A stretch of DNA of 64,000 nucleotides from Paraburkholderia phenazinium (GTDB lineage: Bacteria; Pseudomonadota; Gammaproteobacteria; Burkholderiales; Burkholderiaceae), in contig NZ_FNCJ01000009.1 in NCBI RefSeq assembly GCF_900100735.1, positions 1 to 64,000 on the forward strand, written 5' to 3'. Below the pieces are notes generated by a model. It saw nothing but the letters and a program-made list of their open reading frames with translations. It was not told the DNA's origin and made no database searches. Position numbers and translations under genes: made by a program. Below are positions 7,622 through 16,109 of the stretch, piece by piece (the stretch's first letter is position 1; the number at the start of each line of letters is the position of its first letter).

Positions 7622-8764
7622 CTATCCTCTGAAGATATCGAACGGTTCGATCGTGAGCACCTTGCGCACGCCGATATAGCTGGAAATCCCGGCAATCAGC
7701 ACCACCATGCCGAACGCCAGCGCGAGGTTCCAGAACGTCGTGATTGCCGCGTAGTTGGGCACCGAGGCCTTGGCCACGGAAATCACTATGGTCACCAGAC
7801 CGACGCCCAGCCCATAGCCCGTCAGTGCCGTGAAGGTGGCCATGAACAGGATCATGTAGATCAGTTCATGGCCCTTCGCGCCGATCGCCTTGAGCGCACC
7901 GAACTTGTCGAGGTTCTCCAGAATGAAGGTGTAAAACGTCTGGCCCGAGATCGACAGTCCGACGATGAAACTGATCACGGTCATCAGCAGGATGTTGGTG
8001 CCGATACCCGTCTGGTACGTGTAGTAGTTCGCAATGCGCTGGTTGAACTCCTCTTTGGTCAACGCAAGGTAGCCGAGTTTGGCCACCTGCTGCTTGATGC
8101 CGGCAATCGCGGCATTGTTCTTCGCCTGCACCAGGATATAGGAGATCGTGTAGCGCGTTCCCGGCACGTACTGGATCGCGCGATTGTAGGTGGTGTAAAG
8201 CGTCGGCACGCCGTTTAGTCCGTTCGCGGCAACTCGCGCGACGCCCACAATCACGCCGCGGCGGTCGTTGAGTTCGAATGCCGTGCCGATCTTCGGGTTC
8301 TCCAGCTTCGAGAATTCCGAGTCGTTCACCACCATGAATGCGTCGTCGGCATAGATATCCAGAATATTGCCCCGCTGGATTTCCGGGTGGCCGAACAGGC
8401 TCGCATCGTCCAGCCCGACCACATTGACCGCCTGATACGTGCCGTCGGCGAGCTTGACCTGCGCGCCGCCGATATACACCGGCACCGCATAGGCAACGCC
8501 GTCCATGCTGAGAGTCGCGTCCAGCAGGTAGTCGGGCAGCGGAAACGGGCTCGTCGGCGTGTTCACCGCGGGATCCATGATCCACATCGATGCGCCAATA
8601 TTGGTCACCGTCGAATAGGCGCGGTTCAGGATGCCGGCGAACATCGCGGTCATCTGCATCATCAGGAACACCGCGAAGGTGATGCCAATCAGTAGCGCAG
8701 AGAACTTCGCCCGGTCGTTGACCAGCAGCTTGAAACCGATCCGCATGATGCCGCTGTATTTCAT
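7622..8764 (-). CDS. ABC exporter permease, FtsX/DevC type
   Basis: The 380-residue protein starts at 8764, two bases after the stop of the outer-membrane gene. It has one N-terminal helix (about residues 20-42), a large periplasmic domain (about 45-260), then three C-terminal helices (about 262-285, 310-345, 350-372). This is the FtsX/MacB/DevC permease fold. It is the last gene of a four-gene operon of ATPase, HlyD adaptor, outer-membrane channel and permease. Such exporters use a MacB-like mechanotransmission cycle. The substrate is unknown. Confidence 0.88.
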   Translation of the reverse strand: MKYSGIMRIGFKLLVNDRAKFSALLIGITFAVFLMMQMTAMFAGILNRAYSTVTNIGASMWIMDPAVNTPTSPFPLPDYLLDATLSMDGVAYAVPVYIGGAQVKLADGTYQAVNVVGLDDASLFGHPEIQRGNILDIYADDAFMVVNDSEFSKLENPKIGTAFELNDRRGVIVGVARVAANGLNGVPTLYTTYNRAIQYVPGTRYTISYILVQAKNNAAIAGIKQQVAKLGYLALTKEEFNQRIANYYTYQTGIGTNILLMTVISFIVGLSISGQTFYTFILENLDKFGALKAIGAKGHELIYMILFMATFTALTGYGLGVGLVTIVISVAKASVPNYAAITTFWNLALAFGMVVLIAGISSYIGVRKVLTIEPFDIFRG

Positions 8765-8766
8765 GG

Positions 8767-10299
8767 TCACTGCCCCCCGCCTGCCTGATCCGGCCCATTC
8801 CACCATCCGCCGCCGAGTGCGACGAACAGAGCGACCGTGTCCTGATGGCGCTGCGCGATGGCCTGAAGATAGGCAATGGTCGTCTGGTGGAGTTGCACGT
8901 CGGCGACCAGCACGTCCAGGTAGCCGACCGTCCCCGCGCGATAGCTGGCTTGCAGCAGCGTCAACGCGCCCGCTGCGTCGCGCTGCGCTTCCGCTTGCGC
9001 GTCCAGGGCCTGTGCGTCGTATTCCAGTGCCTTGAGCGCGTCGGCGACCTGCTCGAACGCAGCCAGCACCGTCTGCCGATAGTTGGCGAGCGATTGCTGG
9101 TACGCGTCGATCGCCGCCTTGCGACCATACCAAAGGCTGCCTCCCTGAAACAGCGGAATCGTGATCGACGGCCCGATGCTCCAGAACCTGAAGCTGTCTG
9201 TCGAGAGATTGCCGAAGCTCGTGCCGCCCGCGCCGTAGGTCCCGGAGAGGCTGATGCTTGGGAACATCGCGGCGGTTGCGACGCCAATGTTGGCACTGGC
9301 CACATGCAGTTGCGCCTCGGCAGACAGGATGTCCGGGCGCTGCCGCACCAGGTCGGAGGGCAAGCTTACGGGGAGGTCTTTGGGCAGCGACAGCGAGCTC
9401 AGGTCGATTGCCGGCCGGTTCACTTCGGACGGAAACTGGCCTTGCAGCGTCGCGAGCAGGTGATCTGCCTCGCTGACCTTCTGCCTGAGGGGCGCGAGCG
9501 ATGCCTGGTTGGCGGCGATCAGACTGCGCACGCTCAGTATGCTCGAATACGCGGACGTGCCGGCCCGCACCTGGGCTTCGGTGATCTCGAGTTGCTGGTT
9601 CTCGAGGTCGATCAATTGCTTTGTTGCGCGAATCTCCGCGGCATAGGCCGCCTGTGCGATGGTGGTGTTCACCACGTTGGCCGTCAAGCTCAGGTAGGCC
9701 GCCTTCATCAGGTAGCGCTGATAGTCGGCTTGAGCCTGTAAGCCTTCCACTGTGCGACGCTTGCCGCCAAACACATCAAGCGCGTAGCTGATGGTGCCGC
9801 TCGCGGTAATCAGATTGAAGATCGTGCCTGATCCGCTCAAACCGTTCGCTTGCGGCGCGGTGCGTTCGCGCACGCCGTCCACCTGAGCGCCAATCTGCGG
9901 AAAGAACACACCGTAGCCGGCACGCAGGCTATCCTGGCTCTCGCGCAGGCTGGCTTCGGAGGCCTCGAGCGTCGGGTTGTGGGCGAGCGCTTCAGCGACA
10001 CTCGCGTCCAGCTGTGTCGATCCGAACAGGCGCCACCAATCGAACGGCACCGCGGCGCCCGGCGTGAAATGCTGTGTATTGCTATCGGCGGTGACCGTCT
10101 TCCTGGCTAAGGGCTCATGCGTATAGGCCTGCACGGCGGGCGGCGCCGGGCGGCTGAAATCCGGGCCTACTGCGCAGGCGCCAAGCAGGGCCGCCGCCGT
10201 CACGCCTGGCAACAAGGCTAGCAAAGGCCCGCGCCATGCGGAGCACCGCATGGCGCGCGGCGTGAACGCGTTAGCGCGAGGCCGGATGAGCGTAGACAC
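8767..10299 (-). CDS. NodT-family outer-membrane efflux lipoprotein (TolC-like)
   Basis: The 510-residue protein has an N-terminal signal with lipobox LGAC, then CAVGPDFSRP, the standard opening of NodT/OprM channel lipoproteins, followed by two OEP repeats. It starts with GTG at 10299, overlapping the TAG stop of the HlyD gene. As the third gene of the operon it supplies the outer-membrane conduit for the ABC exporter, so this system carries its own channel instead of relying on a shared TolC. Confidence 0.92.
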   Translation of the reverse strand: MSTLIRPRANAFTPRAMRCSAWRGPLLALLPGVTAAALLGACAVGPDFSRPAPPAVQAYTHEPLARKTVTADSNTQHFTPGAAVPFDWWRLFGSTQLDASVAEALAHNPTLEASEASLRESQDSLRAGYGVFFPQIGAQVDGVRERTAPQANGLSGSGTIFNLITASGTISYALDVFGGKRRTVEGLQAQADYQRYLMKAAYLSLTANVVNTTIAQAAYAAEIRATKQLIDLENQQLEITEAQVRAGTSAYSSILSVRSLIAANQASLAPLRQKVSEADHLLATLQGQFPSEVNRPAIDLSSLSLPKDLPVSLPSDLVRQRPDILSAEAQLHVASANIGVATAAMFPSISLSGTYGAGGTSFGNLSTDSFRFWSIGPSITIPLFQGGSLWYGRKAAIDAYQQSLANYRQTVLAAFEQVADALKALEYDAQALDAQAEAQRDAAGALTLLQASYRAGTVGYLDVLVADVQLHQTTIAYLQAIAQRHQDTVALFVALGGGWWNGPDQAGGGQ

Positions 10300-11384
10300 T
10301 ATTTGGGCCCGATAAAGACGTCGACCAGCAAGCCAGGATAGACCATCGGAAGGTCTTTCTTCCTGAAACGGAAGATCACCGGCAACACGCGCAGATCGAC
10401 TTTCTCCTCGCGCTGATTGGATAGCTCGATCTTGGGCGACACATAGGGCTGCACGCGCACGAACTCCAGCGGCACCTTGACGTCGGTGCCCCGCACCGAG
10501 AGTTGCGCCTTGATGTGGTCCGGCGCGGGCAGGCGCGAGACGAGAATCTCGTCGATGTAACAGCGCACCGACAGATAGTCCTGCGACGCACCCATCACGA
10601 CCAATGGATCGAAACCTTGGGTATAGGCGTCGTACACGCCCTGCGACGAGACATAGCTGCCGGGCGTGCCGTTAAGCGCCAGCACCACTCCATCGGCTTG
10701 CGCCCTGACGGTATATTTTTGCAGCAGTGCGCTAGCGGCCTTGTAGGACTCGGTGAGCGCCTCATACTGCTTCTGTGCATTATTGATGTCGTAACTCCAC
10801 GCCCCCGCCCGCGTCAGCTCGTACTGCCGCTGTGCGACTTCCAGTGCGGTCTTTGCCTGCGCCGCCGCATCCCGCGCGGTATCCACCACGTCCTTGCTGA
10901 TCGACCGACTGTCAATTTTGTAGGAGGCCAGGCGCTTGTCATACTGGTCCTGAGCGGCCTGGAGGTTCGCCTGCGCCTGATCGACCTGCGCCTTCGTCAC
11001 CGCCAGGGTCTCCTTACGCGGTTGCGCCTGAAGTTCCTGCCAGGCCACCCGCGCCGCCTCCGCTTGCGCATGCAGTTGCTCGGTCGTAGCGACCTGCACA
11101 GAATCGTCGATCTTCAGCAAGGGGGTTCCCGCCGTGACCTGTTGGCCCTCATGGACCAGCACCTGCGTGATCGGGCCCGGCACCTCGGGATAGATATTGA
11201 CGTTCTGGCCGCCTACCTGTTCGCTTTCGACGATACCGTCCGCGTAGATTGCCGTCGCATACGGGTTGCTCACCGGCGTGAACACGGGCGGTTCGGCCTT
11301 GCGTTGCATGCCGAACACATAGGCACCCGCCAGCCCCGCCAGGATGCCGAGGATCGAGAGGGCAAAAATTATTTTGGTTCTCAT
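10299..11384 (-). CDS. HlyD/DevB-type periplasmic adaptor
   Basis: The 361-residue protein has an N-terminal membrane anchor (ALSILGILAGLAGAYVFG), a lipoyl-like split domain (about residues 55-90: VEGQQ-type HEGQQVTAGTPLLKIDD), a long coiled-coil hairpin (about 95-215) and beta-barrel segments. This fits adaptors that bridge an inner-membrane ABC transporter to an outer-membrane channel. It overlaps the ATPase gene by four bases at the start and the channel gene at the end, so translation is coupled. Confidence 0.9.
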   Translation of the reverse strand: MRTKIIFALSILGILAGLAGAYVFGMQRKAEPPVFTPVSNPYATAIYADGIVESEQVGGQNVNIYPEVPGPITQVLVHEGQQVTAGTPLLKIDDSVQVATTEQLHAQAEAARVAWQELQAQPRKETLAVTKAQVDQAQANLQAAQDQYDKRLASYKIDSRSISKDVVDTARDAAAQAKTALEVAQRQYELTRAGAWSYDINNAQKQYEALTESYKAASALLQKYTVRAQADGVVLALNGTPGSYVSSQGVYDAYTQGFDPLVVMGASQDYLSVRCYIDEILVSRLPAPDHIKAQLSVRGTDVKVPLEFVRVQPYVSPKIELSNQREEKVDLRVLPVIFRFRKKDLPMVYPGLLVDVFIGPK

Positions 11385-12088
11385 TCTGTACCCTTGTCGA
11401 GACCGGTGATGCGCCCGTCTTCCATATGGATGATACGGTCGGCGTATTCATTGATGCGTGCATCGTGGGTCACGATGACGATGCAGCGGTTCTGATTGAG
11501 GATCTTCTCCTTGACGAAGGCAATGATCATCCTTCCCGTGTCACCGTCGAGGGAAGCGGTGGGTTCGTCGAGAATCAGGATTTCCGGACCACCCACGATG
11601 GCGCGGGCAATCGCCACACGCTGCTGTTCGCCCCCCGAGAGCTTGACGGGCAAGATCTCGCTGCGGTTTTTCAGGCCGACAACCTCGAGGCATTTCACCG
11701 CGGCCGTGATGGATTCTTTCCAGTCCTGATGTTTCAGGATCAATGGAATCGCGACGTTCTCGGCGCTCGTCAGTCGCGGAAAAAGATGGTAGTCCTGGAA
11801 GACAAAGCCGATGGTATTCAGACGAAAGTCCGCCAGGCGGTCGTCGCTCAAGGTCCAGAGGTCGTCGCCGTTCACGCTCACCGTGCCTGCATTGGGCCGC
11901 AGGATGCCGGAGATCATGCTGAGCAAGGTGGTCTTGCCGCTTCCGGACGGTCCGACGATGAACAATATCTCCCCGAAGTGCGCAACGAAATCTACGCTGT
12001 TGACCGCCGTCGTCCGCGTACTGCCCTCGCCGAACCATTTGGTCAGGCCGGTCGCAACAATAGCTTCATGTTTCGGCTGGTCACTCAT
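11381..12088 (-). CDS. ABC transporter ATPase, MacB/DevA (LolD-like) type
   Basis: The 235-residue nucleotide-binding subunit has Walker A GPSGSGKTT, Q-loop QDYHLFP, signature LSGGEQQR, Walker B ILILDEPTAS and H-loop VTHD. The family pairs with FtsX-type permeases. It is the first gene of the exporter operon, and a perfect FNR-type dyad lies 132 bp upstream. The operon order of ATPase, adaptor, channel, permease resembles cyanobacterial DevBCA exporters with a channel gene inserted. Confidence 0.93.
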   Translation of the reverse strand: MSDQPKHEAIVATGLTKWFGEGSTRTTAVNSVDFVAHFGEILFIVGPSGSGKTTLLSMISGILRPNAGTVSVNGDDLWTLSDDRLADFRLNTIGFVFQDYHLFPRLTSAENVAIPLILKHQDWKESITAAVKCLEVVGLKNRSEILPVKLSGGEQQRVAIARAIVGGPEILILDEPTASLDGDTGRMIIAFVKEKILNQNRCIVIVTHDARINEYADRIIHMEDGRITGLDKGTE

Positions 12089-12219
12089 CTCGGGAACCCA
12101 GATCTGCCGCCCGCGCCAAATCAGACCTCTGATCGGACGCCCTCTGTTGTCGAGTTGTGGGCCGGCGTTTTGCGCTACTTATATGAATGACTATCGTGTC
12201 CTAAAACGAACCCACACCA

Positions 12220-12233
12220 TTGATTTGCATCAA
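12220..12233. promoter_or_regulatory. FNR/ANR box, perfect match
   Basis: TTGATTTGCATCAA keeps all ten conserved bases. It is the only candidate promoter element upstream of the exporter operon (start 12088) and lies downstream of the UspA gene, so it should control the exporter. Confidence 0.7.
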
Positions 12234-12420
12234 TCAGGCGGATGGGAGTCATTCCGCCTCGGGATTCCCTGAAACAGCGTGCGGTTAGTTCGTGAAGGGC
12301 CCACCCTCACGCAACCCTCACGCACACCACAAAGGGAGGTCATTGATCTGCGTGATGCCGTGCAGCGGCCGGCAATTTGCTGGCGTGTAGAGGAAACGAA
12401 CTTACCGCGCAGAGGATATT

Positions 12421-12882
12421 TTATTGTGCAGGAACGTCGTCGCGCACCAGCAGGACCGGGCAAGTCGAGAAGCGCAGGAAGCGCTCTGCGACGCTGCCCA
12501 GCACCAGCCGCCGTATCCCGCGCCTCCCATGCGTACCCATCACAAACAGGTCCGCGCCGCGACTTTGCGCGCAACGCTGCAGGCACGAGGCCACGTCCTC
12601 ACCGATGCCGTCCGTTTCGATCACTTCGACATCGCCAGGTACCTGGAGCTCAGTGATGCGCTTCTGTACTTCGCCAAGGACGCGCCGGGCATCCTCATGG
12701 AGCGCGTCGACCATGGCGCGCGGTTCGTATTCGCCGGCGTACGTAAACGTGCTGGAGTGATCCAGCACATACAACGCAGTCACTTTGCCGCGCGCCAGTT
12801 TCGCCATCTGTATAGCCTCGTTCAATGCGCGCAGCGACGAAGCGCTGCCGTCCACTGCAACCAGAATGTTCTGATACATCAT
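12421..12882 (-). CDS. Universal stress protein, ATP-binding type
   Basis: The start at 12882 (MMYQNILVAVDGS; the second Met at 12879 is equally likely) follows GAGGAG. The longer frame to 12993 adds unrelated residues. The single Usp domain ends with DLFVMGTHGRRGIRRLVLGS and VPVLLVRD-like strands, so the ATP loop is intact. It sits between the RaiA-like gene and the exporter operon, all on the minus strand. A weaker FNR-like sequence (8 of 10) lies at 13038-13051 inside the upstream gene. Confidence 0.9.
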   Translation of the reverse strand: MMYQNILVAVDGSASSLRALNEAIQMAKLARGKVTALYVLDHSSTFTYAGEYEPRAMVDALHEDARRVLGEVQKRITELQVPGDVEVIETDGIGEDVASCLQRCAQSRGADLFVMGTHGRRGIRRLVLGSVAERFLRFSTCPVLLVRDDVPAQ

Positions 12883-12943
12883 CGTCTCCTCATAGAGAAC
12901 AGGGTGATTGCCCCTCCCTTTTATGCGAACCAGCCTCATGCCG

Positions 12944-13252
12944 CTAAGCGCCCACGTGACCCGCGCTTTCGAGTTGCTGCTCGGCCGCGTCAAAGGCCCC
13001 CTGCAGCGCTGCGTGCGCGTCTTCGTTCCGGCAGTGCCTGACCGGGATCAATTCGTTGGCGCGCGTAATCAGATCGAGGCGCGCGTCGTACATCACATGT
13101 CCCGCTCTGTCGTGCAACGCTTCGATAGCCAGATGACATCCGGAAATGATTTTCCAGAATCGCTCCAGACGAACGAACTGTGCGCCCGCCTCGGCCTCGA
13201 TCGGAGCTGAACCCGCAAAACCGAGGTATACAATCTGCATGCCGATTCCCAT
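12944..13252 (-). CDS. RaiA/HPF-like ribosome-associated protein
   Basis: The 102-residue protein shows the pattern of ribosome hibernation factors: MQIVYLGF strand, helix with LERFWKIISGCHLAIE, then YDARLDLITRANELIPVRHC, and DAHAALQGAFDAAEQQLE. The strong GGAGGTGACC ahead of 13252 fixes the start. The family binds the 30S A/P sites and silences ribosomes in stress. Here it would act during low oxygen, judging from its UspA and CBS neighbours. A 20-bp perfect palindrome lies about 33 bp upstream. Divergence is high, so the ribosome link is family inference. Confidence 0.7.
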   Translation of the reverse strand: MGIGMQIVYLGFAGSAPIEAEAGAQFVRLERFWKIISGCHLAIEALHDRAGHVMYDARLDLITRANELIPVRHCRNEDAHAALQGAFDAAEQQLESAGHVGA

Positions 13253-13284
13253 CGGTCACCTCCACAGAAATACCGGGCTTCAAA

Positions 13285-13304
13285 CGACGACACCGGTGTC
13301 GTCG
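13285..13304. promoter_or_regulatory. 20-bp perfect palindrome in the RaiA-like leader
   Basis: CGACGACACCGGTGTCGTCG reads the same on both strands and sits just upstream of the strong ribosome binding site of the gene starting at 13252. It may be an operator, or a hairpin that modulates translation. Confidence 0.55.
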
Positions 13305-13382
13305 GGAACCACCGGGGAAGCAGCTGCACCCCGGGCGCGGCGCATCCACATGCGCCGGCCCGGATCCTGACTATCAATCTAC

Positions 13383-13607
13383 TCAGGAATTGACAACCCC
13401 TTGCTTGAAAGGCTGTCGCGCTTCGCCGGTAGGCAACGCGATGCGTCCATAGGTCTCGTTGAGCATTTGCGCGGTGGATTGTCTCTCCAGTAAATCATCC
13501 ATGAAACGTAGGCGGTTCCGGCGCGAAGAGACCTCGCGAGGTGCGATGCAGGGTGCTAACCGGATAAGAAGGTCATGGGCCAGGTCTTCTGAATGGGTAT
13601 CTGCCAC
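13383..13607 (-). CDS. Small hypothetical protein
   Basis: The 74-residue, charged protein has a GTG start at 13607 and no clear ribosome binding site. The predicted segment RNRLRFMDDLLERQSTAQML looks helical and amphipathic. An FNR-like dyad at 13669-13682 is centred about 68 bp before the start, about right for an activated promoter with a short leader. No family recognised; it could be spurious. Confidence 0.4.
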   Translation of the reverse strand: MADTHSEDLAHDLLIRLAPCIAPREVSSRRNRLRFMDDLLERQSTAQMLNETYGRIALPTGEARQPFKQGVVNS

Positions 13608-14141
13608 GCACGTGTCAGCGTCTGCGCGCCGTTACACTCAAAGTTGAACCCAACTGGACCGGGAGGGAGTGATATAGATCAAACCGTGCTAAGCCACGCG
13701 CTTATGTGCGGGTTTATGCGGATGCGACCTTGGAACAACGGCCCTCGCTCGGAAGAAGTTCACCCTTGTCCGACAAACGCGTCCGACCACTCAGTGACGA
13801 GGATGGCACTTCCGCTGTAAGCCATGATGGTTACCAACGAATAGGTATCCGGTTATCAAGCTGTCCCGCGAGTTCGACATGGGCGTTGCCGCTGCTACCC
13901 CTTAGACACTTGCATTCATCACGGTTATAGAATGGTGACTGGACCGACACCAGCATGAACCGGGCCCGGTTTCCGGTGCGCGGTGGAAAGCCGTGCGATT
14001 GCGTTGGCGAAGTAGCCTCCGGGTTCGGCGAGGTAGGTGTGCACGGCAGATGATTCGCCCCACAGGCAAACCCCTTCGCGCTGGCCCGCTCGGCTGCGCG
14101 TTTCAATAGTCAGTTCGAGAGCGAATCTCCGGGAGATCGAA
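13608..14141. other. Intergenic stretch with an FNR-like dyad
   Basis: Apart from the dyad at 13669-13682 no gene or strong structure was seen. It is the only promoter space ahead of the kinase / receiver / hybrid-kinase operon. Confidence 0.5.
13669..13682. promoter_or_regulatory. FNR/ANR-like box (9 of 10)
   Basis: GTGATATAGATCAA has one mismatch. A plus-strand -10-like TTATGT (13702-13707) gives a start site near 13714 for the kinase operon; the minus-strand small gene at 13607 is the other possible target. Confidence 0.55.
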
Positions 14142-15635
14142 TTGGAACCTTACAAACAGCTGAGTAGCCTGACCCATGAACTCTTCCGGCAAGTGGTAGA
14201 GGCTGCACCCAACGCCATGGTGATGGTGGATGGCGAGGGTCGGATCATCCTGGTGAATGCTCAAACGGAGAAACTCTTCGGCTATTCGCGCGATGAACTC
14301 CTCGGGTATAGCGTTGATCTGCTCTTGCCAGACCGCTTCCGTTCCGCTCATCCGGGATACCGGCGCGCGTTTTATGGCGACCTGAAAAGTCGCCCGATGG
14401 GCAGCGGCCGCGACCTCTTCGCCCTGCGCAAGGACGGCTCAGAATTCCCGGTTGAGATTGGACTCAATCCGGTCACGACCGCCGAAGGAATTTTCGTCCT
14501 GGCAGCGGTTGTCGACATTACCGAACGCAGGCGGCTAGAGGAGCGCTTCCGGCACGTGGTGGAGGCCGCGCCCAATGCAATGGTGATGGTGGACCGCGAA
14601 GGTCGGATTGTCCTCGTGAATGTTCAGACTGAAAAACTGTTCGGCTATTCCCGCAAGGAACTCTTCGAAAAAACCATCGAAACGCTTGTCCCTGAACGCT
14701 TCCGTCCCCGTCATCGTGGCTATCGTGCCGCTTATTTCGACGACCTGACACCTCGTCGCATGGGCACCGGCCGCGACCTTTACGCATTGCGCAAGGACGG
14801 CTCCGAGTTCCCCGTTGAAATCGGGCTCAACCCGGTCAAAACCTCAGAAGAAGTCTTCGTATTGGCTGCGATCGTCGATATTACCGAGCGCAAGCGCGCG
14901 GAACTGGAGCTGCTAAAAAGGACCGAGGAACTGGCCCGTTCCAATCAGGATCTCGAACAGTTTGCGTATGTGGCTTCTCATGACCTGCAGGAACCGCTAC
15001 GCGCCGTCGCGGGCCCTCTGCAACTGCTGCAGCGCAGATATCAGGGGCAACTGGATGCGCGTGCTGACGAATTCATAGCGCATGCGGTGGACGGCGCGAC
15101 CCGGATGCAAAAGCTCATCGACGACCTGCTCGCCTATTCTCGCGTCGGCCGGTCTGGAGCCCCGCACCAGCTCACCGAATGCGGGAACGTGCTCGACCAG
15201 GCACTGAAAAGCCTGAGCGTCGGCCTTCAGGAGTCTGGCGCACAGATCAATCGCGGGGAACTGCCGACCGTGCTGGCCATTCCTACGCAGCTCACGCTGC
15301 TTTTTCAGAATCTGGTGGGAAATGCGCTCAAGTTCCGGCGCAGCGACCGCCCTGTGCAGATCGATATCGGCGCCCAGCGACAAGGCGGCGATTGGGTGAT
15401 CTCGGTGAAGGACAACGGGATCGGCATTGATCCTCAATACTTCGAGCGCATTTTCCTCATCTTTCAGCGCCTGCATTCGCGCACCGAATATCCAGGCACC
15501 GGTATAGGCCTCGCGCTGTGCAGGCGAATCGTTGAAGAACATGGTGGCCGGATCTGGGTCGAATCGGCCCCTGGCGGCGGGACAACGTTCTTCTTCACGC
15601 TAAGCGCAAAGACGGATGATAGCGTTCGATCTTAA
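14142..15635 (+). CDS. Sensor histidine kinase with duplicated PAS domains
   Basis: The start is taken as TTG at 14142, seven bases after GGGAG; an upstream ATG at 14037 would add 35 residues of poor composition. Two nearly identical PAS units follow (FRQVVEAAPNAMVMVDGEGR and FRHVVEAAPNAMVMVDREGR, each ending VDITER). Then come a HisKA domain with His280 (VASHDLQEPLRAVAG) and a HATPase_c domain (NLVGNALKFRR, DNGIGID, GTGIGLALCRRIVEEHGG). The SHDLQEPLR box is the phytochrome-kinase type. No membrane segment is seen, so it is cytoplasmic. It is followed closely by a CheY-like receiver. Confidence 0.92.
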   Translation: MEPYKQLSSLTHELFRQVVEAAPNAMVMVDGEGRIILVNAQTEKLFGYSRDELLGYSVDLLLPDRFRSAHPGYRRAFYGDLKSRPMGSGRDLFALRKDGSEFPVEIGLNPVTTAEGIFVLAAVVDITERRRLEERFRHVVEAAPNAMVMVDREGRIVLVNVQTEKLFGYSRKELFEKTIETLVPERFRPRHRGYRAAYFDDLTPRRMGTGRDLYALRKDGSEFPVEIGLNPVKTSEEVFVLAAIVDITERKRAELELLKRTEELARSNQDLEQFAYVASHDLQEPLRAVAGPLQLLQRRYQGQLDARADEFIAHAVDGATRMQKLIDDLLAYSRVGRSGAPHQLTECGNVLDQALKSLSVGLQESGAQINRGELPTVLAIPTQLTLLFQNLVGNALKFRRSDRPVQIDIGAQRQGGDWVISVKDNGIGIDPQYFERIFLIFQRLHSRTEYPGTGIGLALCRRIVEEHGGRIWVESAPGGGTTFFFTLSAKTDDSVRS

Positions 15636-15656
15636 ACCAATCCGCAGGAGCAACCG

Positions 15657-16109
15657 ATGCATTCCGACGCAGCGAACGACCTGATTCACATCCTCCTCGT
15701 CGAAGACAGCCCCACCGACGTCATGATGACCCGCGAGGCCCTTGAATATTACAAGGTGCTCAATCCACTACACGTCGCCGAGGACGGTGTGGAAGCCATG
15801 GAATATCTGCGGCGCGAGGGCAAGCATAGCAATGCACCACGCCCCGGTCTGATTATTCTCGATCTCAACCTGCCCAAAAAGAGCGGGCGAGAGGTGCTCG
15901 AGGAGCTGAAGGAGGATTCGGATCTCATGCGCATCCCCGTGGTCGTGCTGACTACATCCAAGTCGGAAGAGGATGTGGCGAGGACGTACGGCCTGCACGC
16001 CAACTGCTACATTAGCAAGCCGGTCGATTTCGCCAAGTTCGCCGAGGTCGTGTGCAGCATCAAGGACTTCTGGTTCGGCGTGGTGACCCTGCCTGCCGTC
16101 AAGTCATGA
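15657..16109 (+). CDS. Stand-alone receiver protein (Rcp1/CheY-like)
   Basis: This single receiver domain of 150 residues has acidic Glu16/Asp17, phospho-acceptor Asp69 (LIILDLNLPKKSG), Thr in VVVLTTSK and Lys in YISKPVD. The long loop before Asp69 and the YISKPVD end match receivers partnered with phytochrome-type kinases. It lies 21 bp after the kinase gene, and its stop overlaps the next start as ATGA, so the three genes form one transcript. With no output domain it probably passes phosphate on or acts by protein contact. Confidence 0.93.
   Translation: MHSDAANDLIHILLVEDSPTDVMMTREALEYYKVLNPLHVAEDGVEAMEYLRREGKHSNAPRPGLIILDLNLPKKSGREVLEELKEDSDLMRIPVVVLTTSKSEEDVARTYGLHANCYISKPVDFAKFAEVVCSIKDFWFGVVTLPAVKS

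Noticed and set aside
8845..11495. Long plus-strand frames opposite the exporter operon
   Set aside because: Their composition (Arg/His/Gln-rich) marks them as shadows of the NodT and HlyD genes.
13038..13051. Eighth FNR-like site, CTGACCGGGATCAA
   Set aside because: Two mismatches and it lies inside the RaiA-like coding sequence; mentioned only as a weak possibility for the UspA gene at 12882.
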